A stretch of DNA of 64,000 nt from the NCBI GenBank assembly GCA_003024785.1, contig PUQB01000838.1:25105-89104 (forward strand), read 5' to 3'. A program made the position numbers and the translations under genes. This DNA is from Selaginella tamariscina. Its lineage: Eukaryota; Streptophyta; Lycopodiopsida; Selaginellales; Selaginellaceae. Positions 1 to 11,216 of the stretch are shown here, one piece after another. How positions within the stretch are numbered: position 1 is the stretch's first letter; the number at the start of each line of letters is the position of its first letter. The notes below the pieces were generated by a model, which saw nothing but the letters and a program-made list of their open reading frames with translations, made no database searches and was not told the DNA's origin.

Positions 1-1055
1 AGCAAATTGATAGTGTTCAGGGCACGCCAACTCTTCTATGGACATTGAGGATGTGCTAGAAAAGGGATTAATGCTTAAGATGTGCAATATTGCACAAGGA
101 GGATTCAACTTCTAGAGAATTTGGCCAGACCTAGTCAATATAGATGCTAGAGAGCAAATTAACGACAAGGCTGGGGAGCAGATCCTATATTCAACTTCCA
201 GTAGTACGTTTGAAGGAACCTCCAGCAAAGGTGAAAAGTGGAAGAAGTTTAAGACGCCATCTAATGGCAAGAAAACTATATGGGACCAGCTTAGTCAAAG
301 AACTATTGGACCACCTCCAGGAGCTGCTCTAGGTTTCGACATGTAACAAATGTAAAGAGCCCAGTCATTATGGACGTGAGTGTCCCAAGTCACACAAGGC
401 TTTAGTTAATATCATCTCAATGATACACAACCCAGATGATGGGTAACTAGACAAGATGTCATTTGGTGGACTCTACATCAAGTCAATATGTAACCTCTTT
501 GAGGCAGATTCTTTTTGATCTCCAACCATGGAGAGGCAAAGTAGTCATTAGAAACGGTGTAGAGCTAGATGTAATAGCTCAAGGTATCATAAAGATTAAG
601 CTTCCCTCCAAGTTTGGAGCAATTGTATACATATGTGAGGTCAAGCTAGTTCCTGTTTTGCTACTCAAACACTACTTATGTGGGGATCATTTGTGAGCAT
701 GGTTTTGAACTGTCATCTCTCCTTGGAGAGGTTTTTCTTGCACATCAGGTGCATGGTAAGTTGCAAATATCGTTTGAGTTGGCAACTTGTTCTGTGTGCC
801 TTGCACTATTCTAGAGAACTCCACAGGTGCAAAATCATTGGCCCCATTAATGAATAAACAACTAGTTGTAGCCATTACACCACGTCAAAGAGGGACAATT
901 GCTGATATTAACACTTGGCATCGAAGGCTAGGACATATTGATGAATAAGCCATACACAAGCTCAAGGATTAAGACATGGTGATAGGTTTGAAAATCCAAC
1001 CATCGTCTTTGAGAATTTATGAACCTTGTGTTCACGAGAAACAACATAAATGCAA
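1..1055 (+). mobile_element. Ty1/copia fossil, 5' part (gag end, protease, pre-integrase)
   Basis: This is the left part of an old Ty1/copia retrotransposon. It runs off the left edge of the window. In order it shows a gag zinc knuckle of CCHC type (near 350-390), a protease-like stretch beginning with an MVDS motif (near 463), and a GAG-pre-integrase and zinc-binding segment with WHRRLGH (near 917-940). The coding similarity stops at 1055, exactly where the inverted repeat of a large insertion starts, and resumes at 15938 on the same strand. It is clearly broken, with several disruptions, and is older than the insertion that splits it. Confidence 0.85.
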
Positions 1056-1076
1056 GTTGTAACTAAAATGGGCATG
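1056..1076 (+). repeat. Left terminal inverted repeat of the 14.9 kb element
   Basis: The repeat begins GTTGTAACTAAAATGGGCAT. Its reverse complement recurs at 15917-15937 with a single mismatch over 21 bases. It lies exactly where the copia coding similarity stops. Confidence 0.75.
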
Positions 1077-1540
1077 GCTATAGTCCCATTTCCTAATAAT
1101 TAGCAATTTTAGCTATTTAATTAGCATTTTCTAATATTAAAGGAATATTCTTTAGATATATATTTAAAAATAGAATATTCTATTTTGTATTCTACCCTTT
1201 AATAAATTATAACATTCATTGAACAAAATTAATAACATTATAAAAGTAGAAGTATTAAATTATATAATATATTGCCTAATATAACAATTAAGGAAGAGCA
1301 TAAGAGGTACATTATATAAATATTGATGTTGTTATTAAAATATTAATATTTAAATATAACATTATTAATTAAAAATTTGTAGTAGTAATAATATATATAT
1401 AAATCCTATAATAATATAGTCAATCTTCCATATCATTTTTTAAATTTATATAGTTAAGTATACAATTTGGTACTATTATTAAAGAGTTTATAATAATTAT
1501 GAATATTAAATATATGATATTTTATAATTTTGTAATTGCT
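1077..1540. other. AT-rich subterminal region, no gene seen
   Basis: This stretch is strongly AT-rich and has no supported reading frame. It carries GAATATTC palindromes near 1129 and 1168, a motif that recurs in other AT-rich parts of the element. It separates the left inverted repeat from the 3' end of the DUF7869-type gene. Confidence 0.5.
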
Positions 1541-4500
1541 TTAAGCTTCAGAAAACATACATTCCCTTGCAGTTTTGTTAATCGTGACTTTATCAACGCT
1601 TCTTGACATCCACCCATATCGAATGGATTTAACATTTATAAAACATGCTGGGTCTTTTTGATTGGGAGACCATGTTTTCTCTAGGCATCCATTATATCTT
1701 TCGCTCTCCTTCTCGTGTCGCCTTTTTTGTGGTTTGAACCATGCAACCTTAACAATACTATTTTTTGTGATTACTTCAGGTGTGTCGATAATTTGACCCA
1801 TCCAAATAGGCTGATTATATGACGCATCTGGAGTAATGAGAACCATCATTAGTTTTTGAAGATCCTGCAACAATCAAAGTATGCTTTAGGTTTTTGGTTC
1901 CTTTGTCCAACAAAGTGTGGGGTTTGCACTTCCACATCACTACTGGCTTCTATGTCGTCTATGCTCAGTGATGTCATTTCAATCTCCTCTCGCCACCTTG
2001 TTTTAGGCCAGAAAGGGTGTTGCAATTCTGTACTTGTGACAGTAGGCCCTTCCAACTCTCGAACAACAGTCTCCCAATAGTCGACCACATGCTTATATAG
2101 TTCTGAGTAACCAGTTGCCTTATCAGAATTCTTTGGCATCGATTTTTGAACCCATGCCACATATTTTTTGATGCCATCAATAATAACCTCTTGTTCCTTG
2201 AGCTGGGCACTCAATGGAATAGGGTCTGGTTGTCCTTCTGGGAGAAGTGGCTTTCCATCCTCTCCACTTTTGAAGAGCATTAAGCCCTCTTTCGGTAACC
2301 ACTCCTGCTCTGATGGCCGTAACTTGTACTGCATAATAGGTATACCATCTCGTATGGAGAAAAAGAATTGTAGCGGCACAAGGTGACCAACTAAAGAATC
2401 ACTCCCTTCTTTTATATACTCCTTGAGAAATTTTTTGAAGTCTGGCACCTCAGTCACAAGCAAAGCACAACTTTTTTTGGAGATGCAATTTTCAAAAAGA
2501 TTCATCATATGCGGTAAGGTAAGTGCACTTGTCCTTTTTGTAGAGTTGGAGACCTTGCTGAAGAACGCATCAATATCTTCATGAGTGTGACCAACCATAA
2601 GGAAACTGAGCGTGATTGTTTCAAACACACCTTTGGCAACAAGCATTGACAAGTATGCTAGCACATATCTAGAAAATAAAAGTAAGTATGAGCTTGAGAA
2701 ACCCTTAAGTAAAATGATTTACCTATTTTTGTTCTCGCCTGCACAATTATCCATCTGTAAAAGCAAATGACGAGGAAGCTTATTTGATGTTGAGGACACA
2801 TGTACACTATTTGAGCTAGATCCCTCCACTGAACCAGAACTCTCAACAGGGCCATCTGTTTTCTGTGCAGGCTGTTGACAATGCCTCTCATATTCCCAAG
2901 TAGCCTCAAGTGCAGACGTGTTCATGAGAGCATTATGTAAAGGTTGAAGGTGTTGTTTCTTCACTTTGAGATCACTGATAGGACTTGTCTGTGAGTGGGC
3001 TTCAAGGTTTCTGAAACACATGGCTAACGACCCAATAGTGAAATTGGAGTCGCTAGACCAATGTGGAAGTGAAAAGTGTCCATATGACTCACAACCGTGT
3101 CCATGTGTTAGCACACCTGTCAATGAAATCGGAAGTTTCATGACATTTCCAAGGCACTTTGGTGTTGCAAAGAGCTTTGGAATGCTGGTCTTTGAATGAT
3201 CCATCTTGTCATGGATCAAGCACAGGTACTCTGATGGGCGTGACACAGAAAGCATGCGGTGTGCATAGTACTGAGACCGGCAAGTTTGTTGTGCAATCAT
3301 GTGGGCCTCCATCTTCTTTTGAATGGTAGTGATCTCCACCAAGGTTTTTGCACAAGCCTCTGCAGCCTTCAATGATGTACAAGTGTCACACTTGGAAAAG
3401 CTAGAGTTTTGCAATCTCCACATCCTTAAAATGAGTATTCCATATGTTGTTGAAGGTACCAGTGCAGATTGCTTGGAGCCCCATCAAACTGAGGCACTTG
3501 TTCACATGTTCACACAGCTTCAATTGAGTGTAGATTGAAGGCAAAACCTTGAGATTTTCCCTGACCCCTGCATTTGTGGTTCGGCATTTGTGAGGCATCC
3601 TGTCTGCATTTGCTTCCACAAAAGCCTTGAGTATCTCTATGGCTGCCATGATGTGAGAGCGGGTTTTGACCAAGCGAGTGTTCCCATGAACTGAGGTTCG
3701 CGCTCCATCTAGCCACTCATCCCTCCGACGGTAGAACGTGGTCTTTGGGATCCCGTATATACTGTACCAAGCTTTGAAGCAGATGGCCACCTTATTAAAT
3801 ACCATGGATGTACTCTGATAACCTGTGTCCGAGGCCATTCCATCAATACACCCAGTTAGTGCAGCATATACAAACTCATGCCTTTGCTTTTGGGTGAGCA
3901 TACGAAAGACATGTCTACATTGGGTAATTTCATTCCGGTCTGCCATCTGACAACACTTCTTCTTGCAACAGTCAATCGTGGAAATGCTCGTAACACTTTC
4001 GGAAGATGTAGGATCCATCTTTACCCTCTTGCTGAAACTTGCAGGGGAAGATCTACAACCCATGAATCGCCTTTTTCTTACAATAGGACCAATGCAAGGA
4101 ACCTCTTCAAATATGAGTTGTTCTTCCGGGTTGTTATTATTGAAATCCAACCCAGAATATGTTGAACCATCTTGCCGTCTTAATTCAGATGTTCGCCACC
4201 TCACGAGGGATCCAGGATACAATGTGCCATTAGGTGAAACCTCTGTCACAACTACACCCACGAAGTCGGACCCTAGTTTCTCTTCTGACACTGCTTCCAT
4301 TGGATTTATAGCTGTGATGATGCCTCTTCCGACTTCAATCTCACGAAGAAAGAGAATCACCTCATCCATCACAGCAGGCAAGCCATCATCTGGTAAACTC
4401 GTGCTACTATTTGTTTGTGACTCTGCATATTCTGTGTCAGCCTTGACTTCATCCAAATTCCACAATACAGGAGAACCCTCCTCAAATTCCATTCCCAGAA

Positions 4501-4669
4501 CCTCAACATGCTTGTAAATGGTGTTCACCCATACGTACACACAAGATCCTTGGGCAATATTGTGACATGATGCATTATTATCTCGAACTTCCACAGTTCC
4601 AGTGCCAACTATCTCGTTGTTCCGAAGAAGACATACTTTATCTCCAGTATTAAACATATTGTCCTGCAC
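1541..4669 (-). CDS. DUF7869-type transposon protein, candidate DDE transposase
   Basis: The product is about 1,000 residues and is likely the transposase of the surrounding element. The N-terminal third (4669 to about 3950) is acidic and unrecognised. A Cys-rich patch (CCKKKCC) and an HTH-like segment follow, then the core: KCDTC, HDKMD, QMDNCAGENKN and GHTHEDID. The last two are signatures of DUF7869 proteins. The spaced acidic residues would suit an RNase H-like DDE fold, which is inference. A good GT-AG intron of about 52 bases (near 2670-2721) sits right after GENKNR. Frames change near 3405, in an A run between VEIAK and SFSKCDTC, and near 1865. Both could be small indels. The C-terminal piece (1541-1870) is SH3-like in feel but unidentified. 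The ATG at 4669 is the first in frame, and an upstream exon is possible. Confidence 0.7.
2670..2721 (-). other. Intron in the DUF7869-type gene
   Basis: On the minus strand the exon ends with the codons for GENKNR, followed by GTAAATCATT. The intron ends in a pyrimidine-rich tract and TTTTCTAG, and the next exon starts with YVLAYLSML. Joining here keeps the conserved DUF7869 core open. The intron is only about 52 bases, like others in this window. Confidence 0.7.
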
Positions 4670-4808
4670 ATAAATAATTGTATTATTTATGATATCTGTT
4701 TATGCAATATTTCTAAGAAATCTGAATTACGGTTACTTAATAATATGCATATGCAATAATACATAATTATGTTTAGAGATAATATCTCATGTTTGATTAA
4801 TACAACTG

Positions 4809-5290
4809 ATGGGCGGGATTAATCCCGCCCACGAATCCCTCCGACGAGGAACGGTCGGCGGGATTAATCCCGCCGCCGACTCAACCCCTTCGGAGAGAGT
4901 CGGCGGGATTAATCCCGCCCACAATTCTTACGACGGGGAATGGGTGGCGGGATTAAACCCGCACATAACTCTCTCCAAAACTATGATTTCAAAGAGATCT
5001 CGGGATAAATCCTGTCCCCAAATCCTTAAAACAGGGAGTGGTGGCGAGATTAATCCCGCCACCCCTTCCCTGCCTCCTAAAATGGTTGGCGGGATTAATC
5101 CCGCCGACAACTCTTTCTAATAAATTCTGGTAACTCTTCATCAGTTGAGAAGGTTATCGGCGGGATTAATCCCGCCACTCTTTTTCAGTGGCGGAGAAGC
5201 ATTGCCCGAGAGATGGTGGCGGGATTAATCCCGCCACCTCTTCGAAGAGGCGAAAAAGAAATGGCCGGATTAATCCCGCCGCCCCGGTTA
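4809..5290. repeat. Palindrome array 1 (GGCGGGATTAATCCCGCC)
   Basis: About ten perfect or near-perfect copies of the 18-bp palindrome lie at 4812, 4857, 4902, 4946, about 5000, 5042, 5088, 5159, 5217 and 5263. Most are spaced 44-46 bases apart, a few 58-71. The spacers often extend the dyad by a few bases (GTCGGC...GCCGAC, GGTGGC...GCCACC). Because many spacings are multiples of three, a frame with recurrent VGGINPA is open on the plus strand (4809-5120), and part of the minus strand is open too. I read this as a by-product of the repeat rather than a gene. Confidence 0.9.
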
Positions 5291-5829
5291 ACCTAGAATA
5301 TTAAGTTAAAAGGATATTTAAACGGGATAAATCCCTAACGGAATATATTATAATCCTAATGCATTCCTAAACCCCTAAATTGTAATTTTAAGAGAGAATG
5401 TAAGAGAGTGAATCTTTATAAGTATTTTTAAATTTGTTTATAATACTTACTTGTAAACAGCACTGAAGGCGCCGTGCTTTCCTATAAAGAATAGCACCCA
5501 ATTTAATCTCGCTCCTGAGATGATCACTATGAAGAAAAAAGAAGATCTAAAGAGTGAAAAATACAGAAATGAAGAAACCCTTGCCGGAGAAAGAACCAGA
5601 TCTGAATTTGAGTGGGAAATTAAATGCATTTTCAAATTTACATGTCAGACCGACAATACATATGTCAGAAATTCAAATTTTTTAAAAAGAACAGAAAATA
5701 AAAAAGATGAGTTGACACAAATATCCGACACTCTGACATATATACTCTCCAGTTCCAATGAGTATTTTAAAATTGCATTTAATGTTATTCAAGTGATTCA
5801 AGCTGTTTAATATTACGAAATTTTAGACT
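5291..5829. other. Spacer without a recognised gene
   Basis: This is AT-rich DNA between the first palindrome array and the 330-bp repeats. A 96-codon open frame at 5520-5810 (plus) is Lys/Glu/Asn-rich, matches nothing I recognise and has no splice or codon support. I do not call it a gene. Confidence 0.4.
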
Positions 5830-6655
5830 ATATTCTACATTCTTAGTATTCAAGTATATTTATATTATATATATATATATAAATATATACTTATACAATA
5901 AATAAATTGATATATTATTATGTATCATTTAAAATATATTCATAGTCTGTTTATTATTATTATTTTCTTAATTACTCGAGTATTTAGTTTTCATTTCCTA
6001 GTATCAATGGGATATTCTTTATTATTTTATTAATATTTGAAGAATATTCTAATATTAAACCTGATTATCATAATTAAATTAGTCTTGTTCTTAATTATTG
6101 CAGTAATTATTCTACATTTGTATATATTAATGGGATTTTCTCAATTAATTTGTTATTATTTCAAGAATATTCATGTGTTAAACCTTATTATCAATATTAA
6201 ATTAATATATATTATTAAAACTATATATGACTATATATTAGATAAAATGATGTATTATTATGTATAATTTAAAATATGTTCATAGTGTGTATATTAATAT
6301 CATTTCCTTAATTACTTGAGTAATTAATCTTCTTTATATTAATGGGATATTCTTTATTATTTTCTTATTATTCCAAGAATATTCCAATATTAAACATGAT
6401 ATATAATTAATTTAGTTAATTATTTGAGTACTTAATTTACATTTGTATATATTAATGGGATTTTCTCAATTAATTTCTTATTATTTCAAGAATATTTCAA
6501 TGTTAAACCTTTTTATCAATATTAAATTAATATATATTATTAAAACTATATATGGCTATATATTAGATAAAATCATATATTATTATGTATAATTTAAAAT
6601 ATGTTCATAGTGTGTTTATTAATATTATTTTCTTAATTATTCGATGTTTGTTTTG
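5830..6655 (+). repeat. AT-rich tandem repeat, about 325-340-bp unit, about 2.5 copies
   Basis: The segment TATTATTATGTATAATTTAA recurs at 6253 and 6578 (325 bases apart), and in diverged form at 5913 (340 bases before the first). Each copy is followed by a TTCATAGTGTGT-like stretch, a TTAATGGGATWTTCT stretch and a GAATATTC palindrome. It is non-coding and satellite-like, and lies inside the 14.9 kb element. Confidence 0.8.
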
Positions 6656-6875
6656 CACACATATATAAACACAATCATAAATTTACACACGCATTACAAG
6701 AACTTACAAAAACACATATGCACACACATGCACAACCCTAAACCAAACTGAAGAAATATGTTGCTTCTTTATTGAAAACATCATGTTCAACGCATGTATG
6801 ATATATGTACTCAATCTGTGTGTATGTAACACATTGAATTTACATGTGTAATATTTATATTAAGCTTGTTGGGAG

Positions 6876-7445
6876 CAAACCCTAAACCCTAAACCCTAAA
6901 CCCTGTGTATACATGTGTGTACAAAAATAATTTTTCAACACTCTCTCTTCACACCATGCATGATCCATCCTAAACCCTAAACCCTAAACCCTAATATGTA
7001 ACACAATGAATTTACTCATGTAATATGTATGTATGTCTGTGTGTATACACGTGTGTATGTATATATGTGTACTTTCTCTCTTCTCTCATACATACACACC
7101 ATGCATGACATGTTATATATATACTGTCTCTCTTCTCTCAAACATACACACCATGCATGATCTATAATATGTACTCGGTCTCTCTAATATTATGTACTAA
7201 TATGTATGTATGTCTGTGTGTATAATACACACCATGCATGATCCATAATATGTACTGTCTCTCTTCTCTCATATACTATGTATGTATATCTGTGTATAAT
7301 ATGTGTAAGTATATATGTGTACTAATATATGCAATGTGTACAAAAATAATTTTTCAACACTCTCTCTTCTCTCATACATACACACATACACCATGCATGA
7401 TCCATCCTAAATCCAAAACCCTAAACCCTAAACCCTAAACCCATG
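6876..7445 (+). repeat. Interstitial telomere-type repeats (CCCTAAA)n, three clusters
   Basis: Short runs of three to four plant-type CCCTAAA units occur near 6878-6903, 6970-6994 and 7410-7441. They sit within a diverged direct repeat that also carries ACAAAAATAATTTTTCAACA (about 6924 and 7339) and ACCATGCATGATCCATCC. More TTAGGG-containing sequence follows at 7645-7765. These lie inside the mobile element rather than at a chromosome end. Confidence 0.8.
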
Positions 7446-7779
7446 TAATATGTATGTATGTGTGTGTATACACTGTGTATGTATATTATGTGTGTATTAT
7501 ATGGCTGTGTATGTAGTATTGATACACATGAAACTTTAACACTCTCATGGACACACACATGTTAAATCCCTGCATGATTTATATTTTTGGGGTGTATGTG
7601 ATACACCCACGCACACGCTATAATATAATGAAAGAATATTCGTTTAGGGCGAATCTATATTTTATTCTTTTTAGGGTTTAAGTATATTCTCAGAAGGAAT
7701 ATTCTATTAGGGTTAATATATATATTTAATTCCTTTAGGGTTTAGGTATATTCTTAGGGTTTCAAGAGGCGCCTGTGAA

Positions 7780-7812
7780 ATCGGCGGCGGCGGTGTGCAC
7801 ACAGGTGAGATC

Positions 7813-7847
<35 letters not shown>

Positions 7848-8112
7848 ATATGTATAGGAGTGTGCGTATAATTTTATTTATTGATCTATCTCTCGCACAC
7901 ACACGCACACTCCTGTGTATATATATGTGTGTGTGGGTGTGTGTTTGTTTATCTGTATGATTTTATTTGTTTCGCTCACACACGCATACACACGATATAC
8001 ATATACACATATATATATATACCTATATACATATACATACATAATTATGTGTACCAGTATCTATAAATTTTTTTTATTGATCTATCTCTCCCACACACAC
8101 GCACACTGCTTT

Positions 8113-8156
<44 letters not shown>

Positions 8157-8508
8157 TAATCAATGCATATTAACAAATAGTATACAACACTAGTTTATAT
8201 ATATGCTTATATATTCATATGGGTTATATATCTATATACACACATATATATGTGTGTGTTTATCTGTATAATTTTATTTATTTATTTTTTATCTCTCGCA
8301 CACCACCACCCTGTGTATATATATGTGTGTGTGTGTGTTTTTTTATCTGTATGATTTATTTGTTTCGCTCACACACGCATACACACAATATACATATACA
8401 CATATATATATACCTATATACATATACATACATATATTATGTGTACCAGTATCTATATAATTTTTTTTATTGATCTATCTCTCCACACACACGCACACTG
8501 CTATTATA

Positions 8509-8542
<34 letters not shown>

Positions 8543-8894
8543 ATCAATGCATATTAAATAGTATACAACACTAGTTTATATATATGCTTATATATACAAC
8601 TCTCTCTCTTTCTCTATGGGTTATATATCTATATACACAATATATATTGTGTGTGTTTATCTATATAATTTTATTTATTTATTAGTTTTATCTTTCGCAC
8701 ACACACGCACACTCCTGTGTATATATATGTGTGTGTGTGTGTTGTTTATCTGTATGATTTTATTTGTTTCGCTCAACGCATACACACAATATACATATAC
8801 ACACATATATACCTATATACACACATATATTATGTGTACCAGTACTGTATAATTTTATTTATTATCTATCTCTTGCACACACAGTACACTCCTA

Positions 8895-8930
<36 letters not shown>

Positions 8931-9030
8931 TATATATTATATTATATATATATATACACACATATATATATGTGTGTGTTTTTATCATATAATTTTTATT
9001 TATTAATTTTATCTCTCGCACACACGCTAA
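7780..9030 (+). repeat. CA/TA-rich tandem repeat, about 400-bp unit, about 3 copies
   Basis: A compound unit made of (TG)n, GTTTATCTGTATGATTTTAT, TTTCGCTCACACACGCATAC, (TA)n, GTGTACCAGTATCTATA and ATCTATCTCTC recurs with starts near 7914, 8311 and 8717. The short open frames across it (recurrent Tyr/Ile/His/Thr) are products of the dinucleotide repeats and are not genes. Confidence 0.8.
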
Positions 9031-9037
9031 GCCCTCG

Positions 9038-10795
9038 AGCGGCGGGATTAATCCCGCCGCTATAGGTTTGGCCTCGGCGCGGGATTAATCCCGCTGCTAT
9101 ATGGTTGGGGCCATGGCGGCGGGATTAATCCCGCCACTGAGGCCCTTCACGCAGGCCATGGGCGGCAGGATTAATCCCGCCGCTCTAGGACAAACCGAAG
9201 AGCGGGGGATTTAATCCCGCCGCCCATGGCCTGCGTGAGGGGCCTCGGCGGCGGGATTAATTCCCGCCGCCCACCCATGCCCTGCGCGGAATGCGGCGGG
9301 ATTTATCTCGCCGCGGCAATGGCCTGTGTGAAGGCCCTAATGGGCGGGATTAATCCCAGCGGATTCCGCGCAGGGCATTTATAGGGGATGGGCGGCGGGA
9401 TTAATCCCGCTGCTTCATGAGGCTAACCGAAGAGCCTGCATAAAAGATCCTGCACGGAAGGCTAACCGAAGAGCCTGCATGACATGTCCTGTGCGTAAGG
9501 CGGCGGGATTAATCGCCGCCCAGGGAATTCACGCAGGACATGAACGGCGGGATTAATCCCGCCCCACGCTCATGCCCTTCGCGGAGGGCGGCGGGATTAA
9601 TCCCGCCGCTCAGGCACTTCCGCAGGATATAAGCGGCGGGATTAATCCCGCCCCACCCATCCTTTCAAAATGCCGCAGCAGCCAATATATATGTGTGAGC
9701 GCATGATTTACGAGAGGCGGCGGAATTAATCTCTCCGAACCTTGGCATCACCCTTCTTTTTTTCCTCCATTGGTATGTTGAATCAATCCCGACTAACTCT
9801 GTCTGAGACGGAGAAGGTTTACAAAAATCAATGGAGGGAACTGAGAAGGGTGGTGGGATTAATTTCACCATCCCTTACATGGTGGCGGGGCCCCTGAAGG
9901 GGTGTGAGAAATAAATCCCCTTTTCGGAGCCCCTGAAGGGGTGTGAGAAATAAATCCCCTTTTCGGAGCCCCTGAAGGGGTGTGAGAAATTAATCCTGCC
10001 AATTCTCTCTGAGAACGGAAAGGTGGCGTCTAGCGGGATTAATCCCGGCCTATGGCCGAAGTGAAGGGCCTGGCGGCGGGATTAATCCCGCCGCGTACGC
10101 ATGCCTGCGCGGAATCGGGGGATTTATCCCGCCGCCATTGGCCTGCCTGAAGGGCCTAGGCGGCGGGATTAATCCCGCAAGATTTCGCACAGGGCATTGC
10201 GTTCGCGGGATTAATCCCGCCGACTAAGGCCCGAGTGAAGGGCCTGGGAGGCGGATTAATCCCGCCGCGTACGCATGCCCTGCGCGGAATCGGCGGGATT
10301 TATCCCACTACCATTGGCCTGCCTGAAGTGCCTAGGCGACGGGATTAATCCCGCCCGATTCCGCGCAGGGAATTGGCGTCCGGCGGATAATCCCGCCTCA
10401 TAGGGACCAAGTGAAGGCCCTGGGCGCGGGATTAATCCCGCCGAGTCTTCAATGCCTGTTGGAGGAATGAATCCCGCCACCTTTCGCTTTTTTCTCCATT
10501 GGTGAGTCGGACCAATCCTAAATATTTCTGTCTGAGACTTAGAAGGTTTACAACATAGAATTGGGAAGGGTGGGGAAATTCATTTAACCATCCTTACATG
10601 GTGGGCGAGTTAATTCCCGCCTCCTTTCTGGAGTCACTGAAAGGGTGTGAGAAATAAATCCTGCCCATTCTCTCTGAGACCGAGAAGGTGGCAAGATTAA
10701 TTCCGCACTCCCGTTCAAGGCCTCCAGAAAGTGGCGAGATTAATCCCGCCCACTCTTTCAGGAGGCATTGAAGGGGTGGCGAGATTAATCCGCCG
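9038..10795. repeat. Palindrome array 2 (GGCGGGATTAATCCCGCC)
   Basis: About 25-30 perfect or degenerate copies of the same 18-bp palindrome lie mostly 40-50 bases apart. Clear copies are near 9041, 9117, 9391, 9546, 9591, 9636, 10075, 10162, 10251 and 10428. The spacers carry a second, longer-range dyad: CCTGCGCGGAAT in some and ATTCCGCGCAGG in others, plus GGCCTGCGTGAAGGGCCT-like stretches. GC content rises sharply against the AT-rich flanks. Short frames on either strand with recurrent AGLIPP or GGINPA are artefacts of the repeat. Confidence 0.9.
9891..10005 (+). repeat. 39-bp tandem repeat, three copies
   Basis: A unit starting CCCCTGAAGGGGTGTGAGAA begins at 9891, 9930 and 9969. The first two copies are nearly identical and the third diverges at its end. 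CCCCTGAAGGGG is itself a near-palindrome. The repeat is embedded in palindrome array 2. Confidence 0.9.
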
Positions 10796-10906
10796 CACCT
10801 TCCATGTGAATATATATGTGTATTAGTATTATAAGTTGTATATCTCATTTTATTTACTTTTTCATCTATTCATAATATTTCGAGTAAAAGCTAGGAATCT
10901 ATGTAA

Positions 10907-10991
10907 AACTGTCCAGAGCTCACATTTGTGGTGGTTCTAAACAAATGCTATCTTTCTTTTGCACTAGCACAAATGTGAGCTTCGGACAGTT
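10907..10991 (+). repeat. 85-nt perfect-arm hairpin
   Basis: The left arm AACTGTCC-AGA-GCTCACATTTGTG (10907-10930) pairs with the right arm CACAAATGTGAGC-TTC-GGACAGTT (10968-10991). That gives 21 paired positions around a short internal mismatch, closing a loop of about 37 bases. The size and shape resemble a plant microRNA precursor or a tiny inverted-repeat element. Nothing in the sequence shows that it is transcribed. It lies about 300 bases upstream of the ParB-like gene. Confidence 0.6.
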
Positions 10992-11216
10992 AATTACGTC
11001 TACTTCTCTTTGTGTATTATTTTTGTATATTCGGGTTATACAAGTGTGTGTGCGTTTTTATATGATTTGTATTATAGTGTATTATTTTGCAGAAGGACGA
11101 TTTGATCAAACAAGGAGATCGAGTCATTAGTATAGAGTCGTTGTCATTATTCTGGGTAAGAATTAAAATAAAATCTGTTATACTCGGATACTTGAACTAA
11201 TCATTTTTGTATTCAG

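Noticed and set aside
1849-4517. Plus-strand frames opposite the DUF7869 gene
   Set aside because: They are antisense shadows of a gene with recognisable conserved motifs on the minus strand.
5520-5810. 96-codon plus-strand frame as a small gene
   Set aside because: Its composition is that of AT-rich chance frames. It has no known motif and no flanking signals.
7775-9006. Several 60-90-codon frames rich in Tyr, Ile, His and Thr
   Set aside because: They are read straight through (CA)n, (TA)n and (TG)n repeats and recur with the 400-bp unit. None has splice or motif support.
4809-10795. CRISPR-like array
   Set aside because: The repeats are short palindromes with spacers that resemble each other. 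The context is plant nuclear transposon DNA, and no cas genes are present.
9665-10848. Minus-strand frames with repeated AGLIPP motifs as a repeat protein
   Set aside because: The motif is just the translation of GGCGGGATTAATCCCGCC, and frames break wherever the spacing is not a multiple of three.
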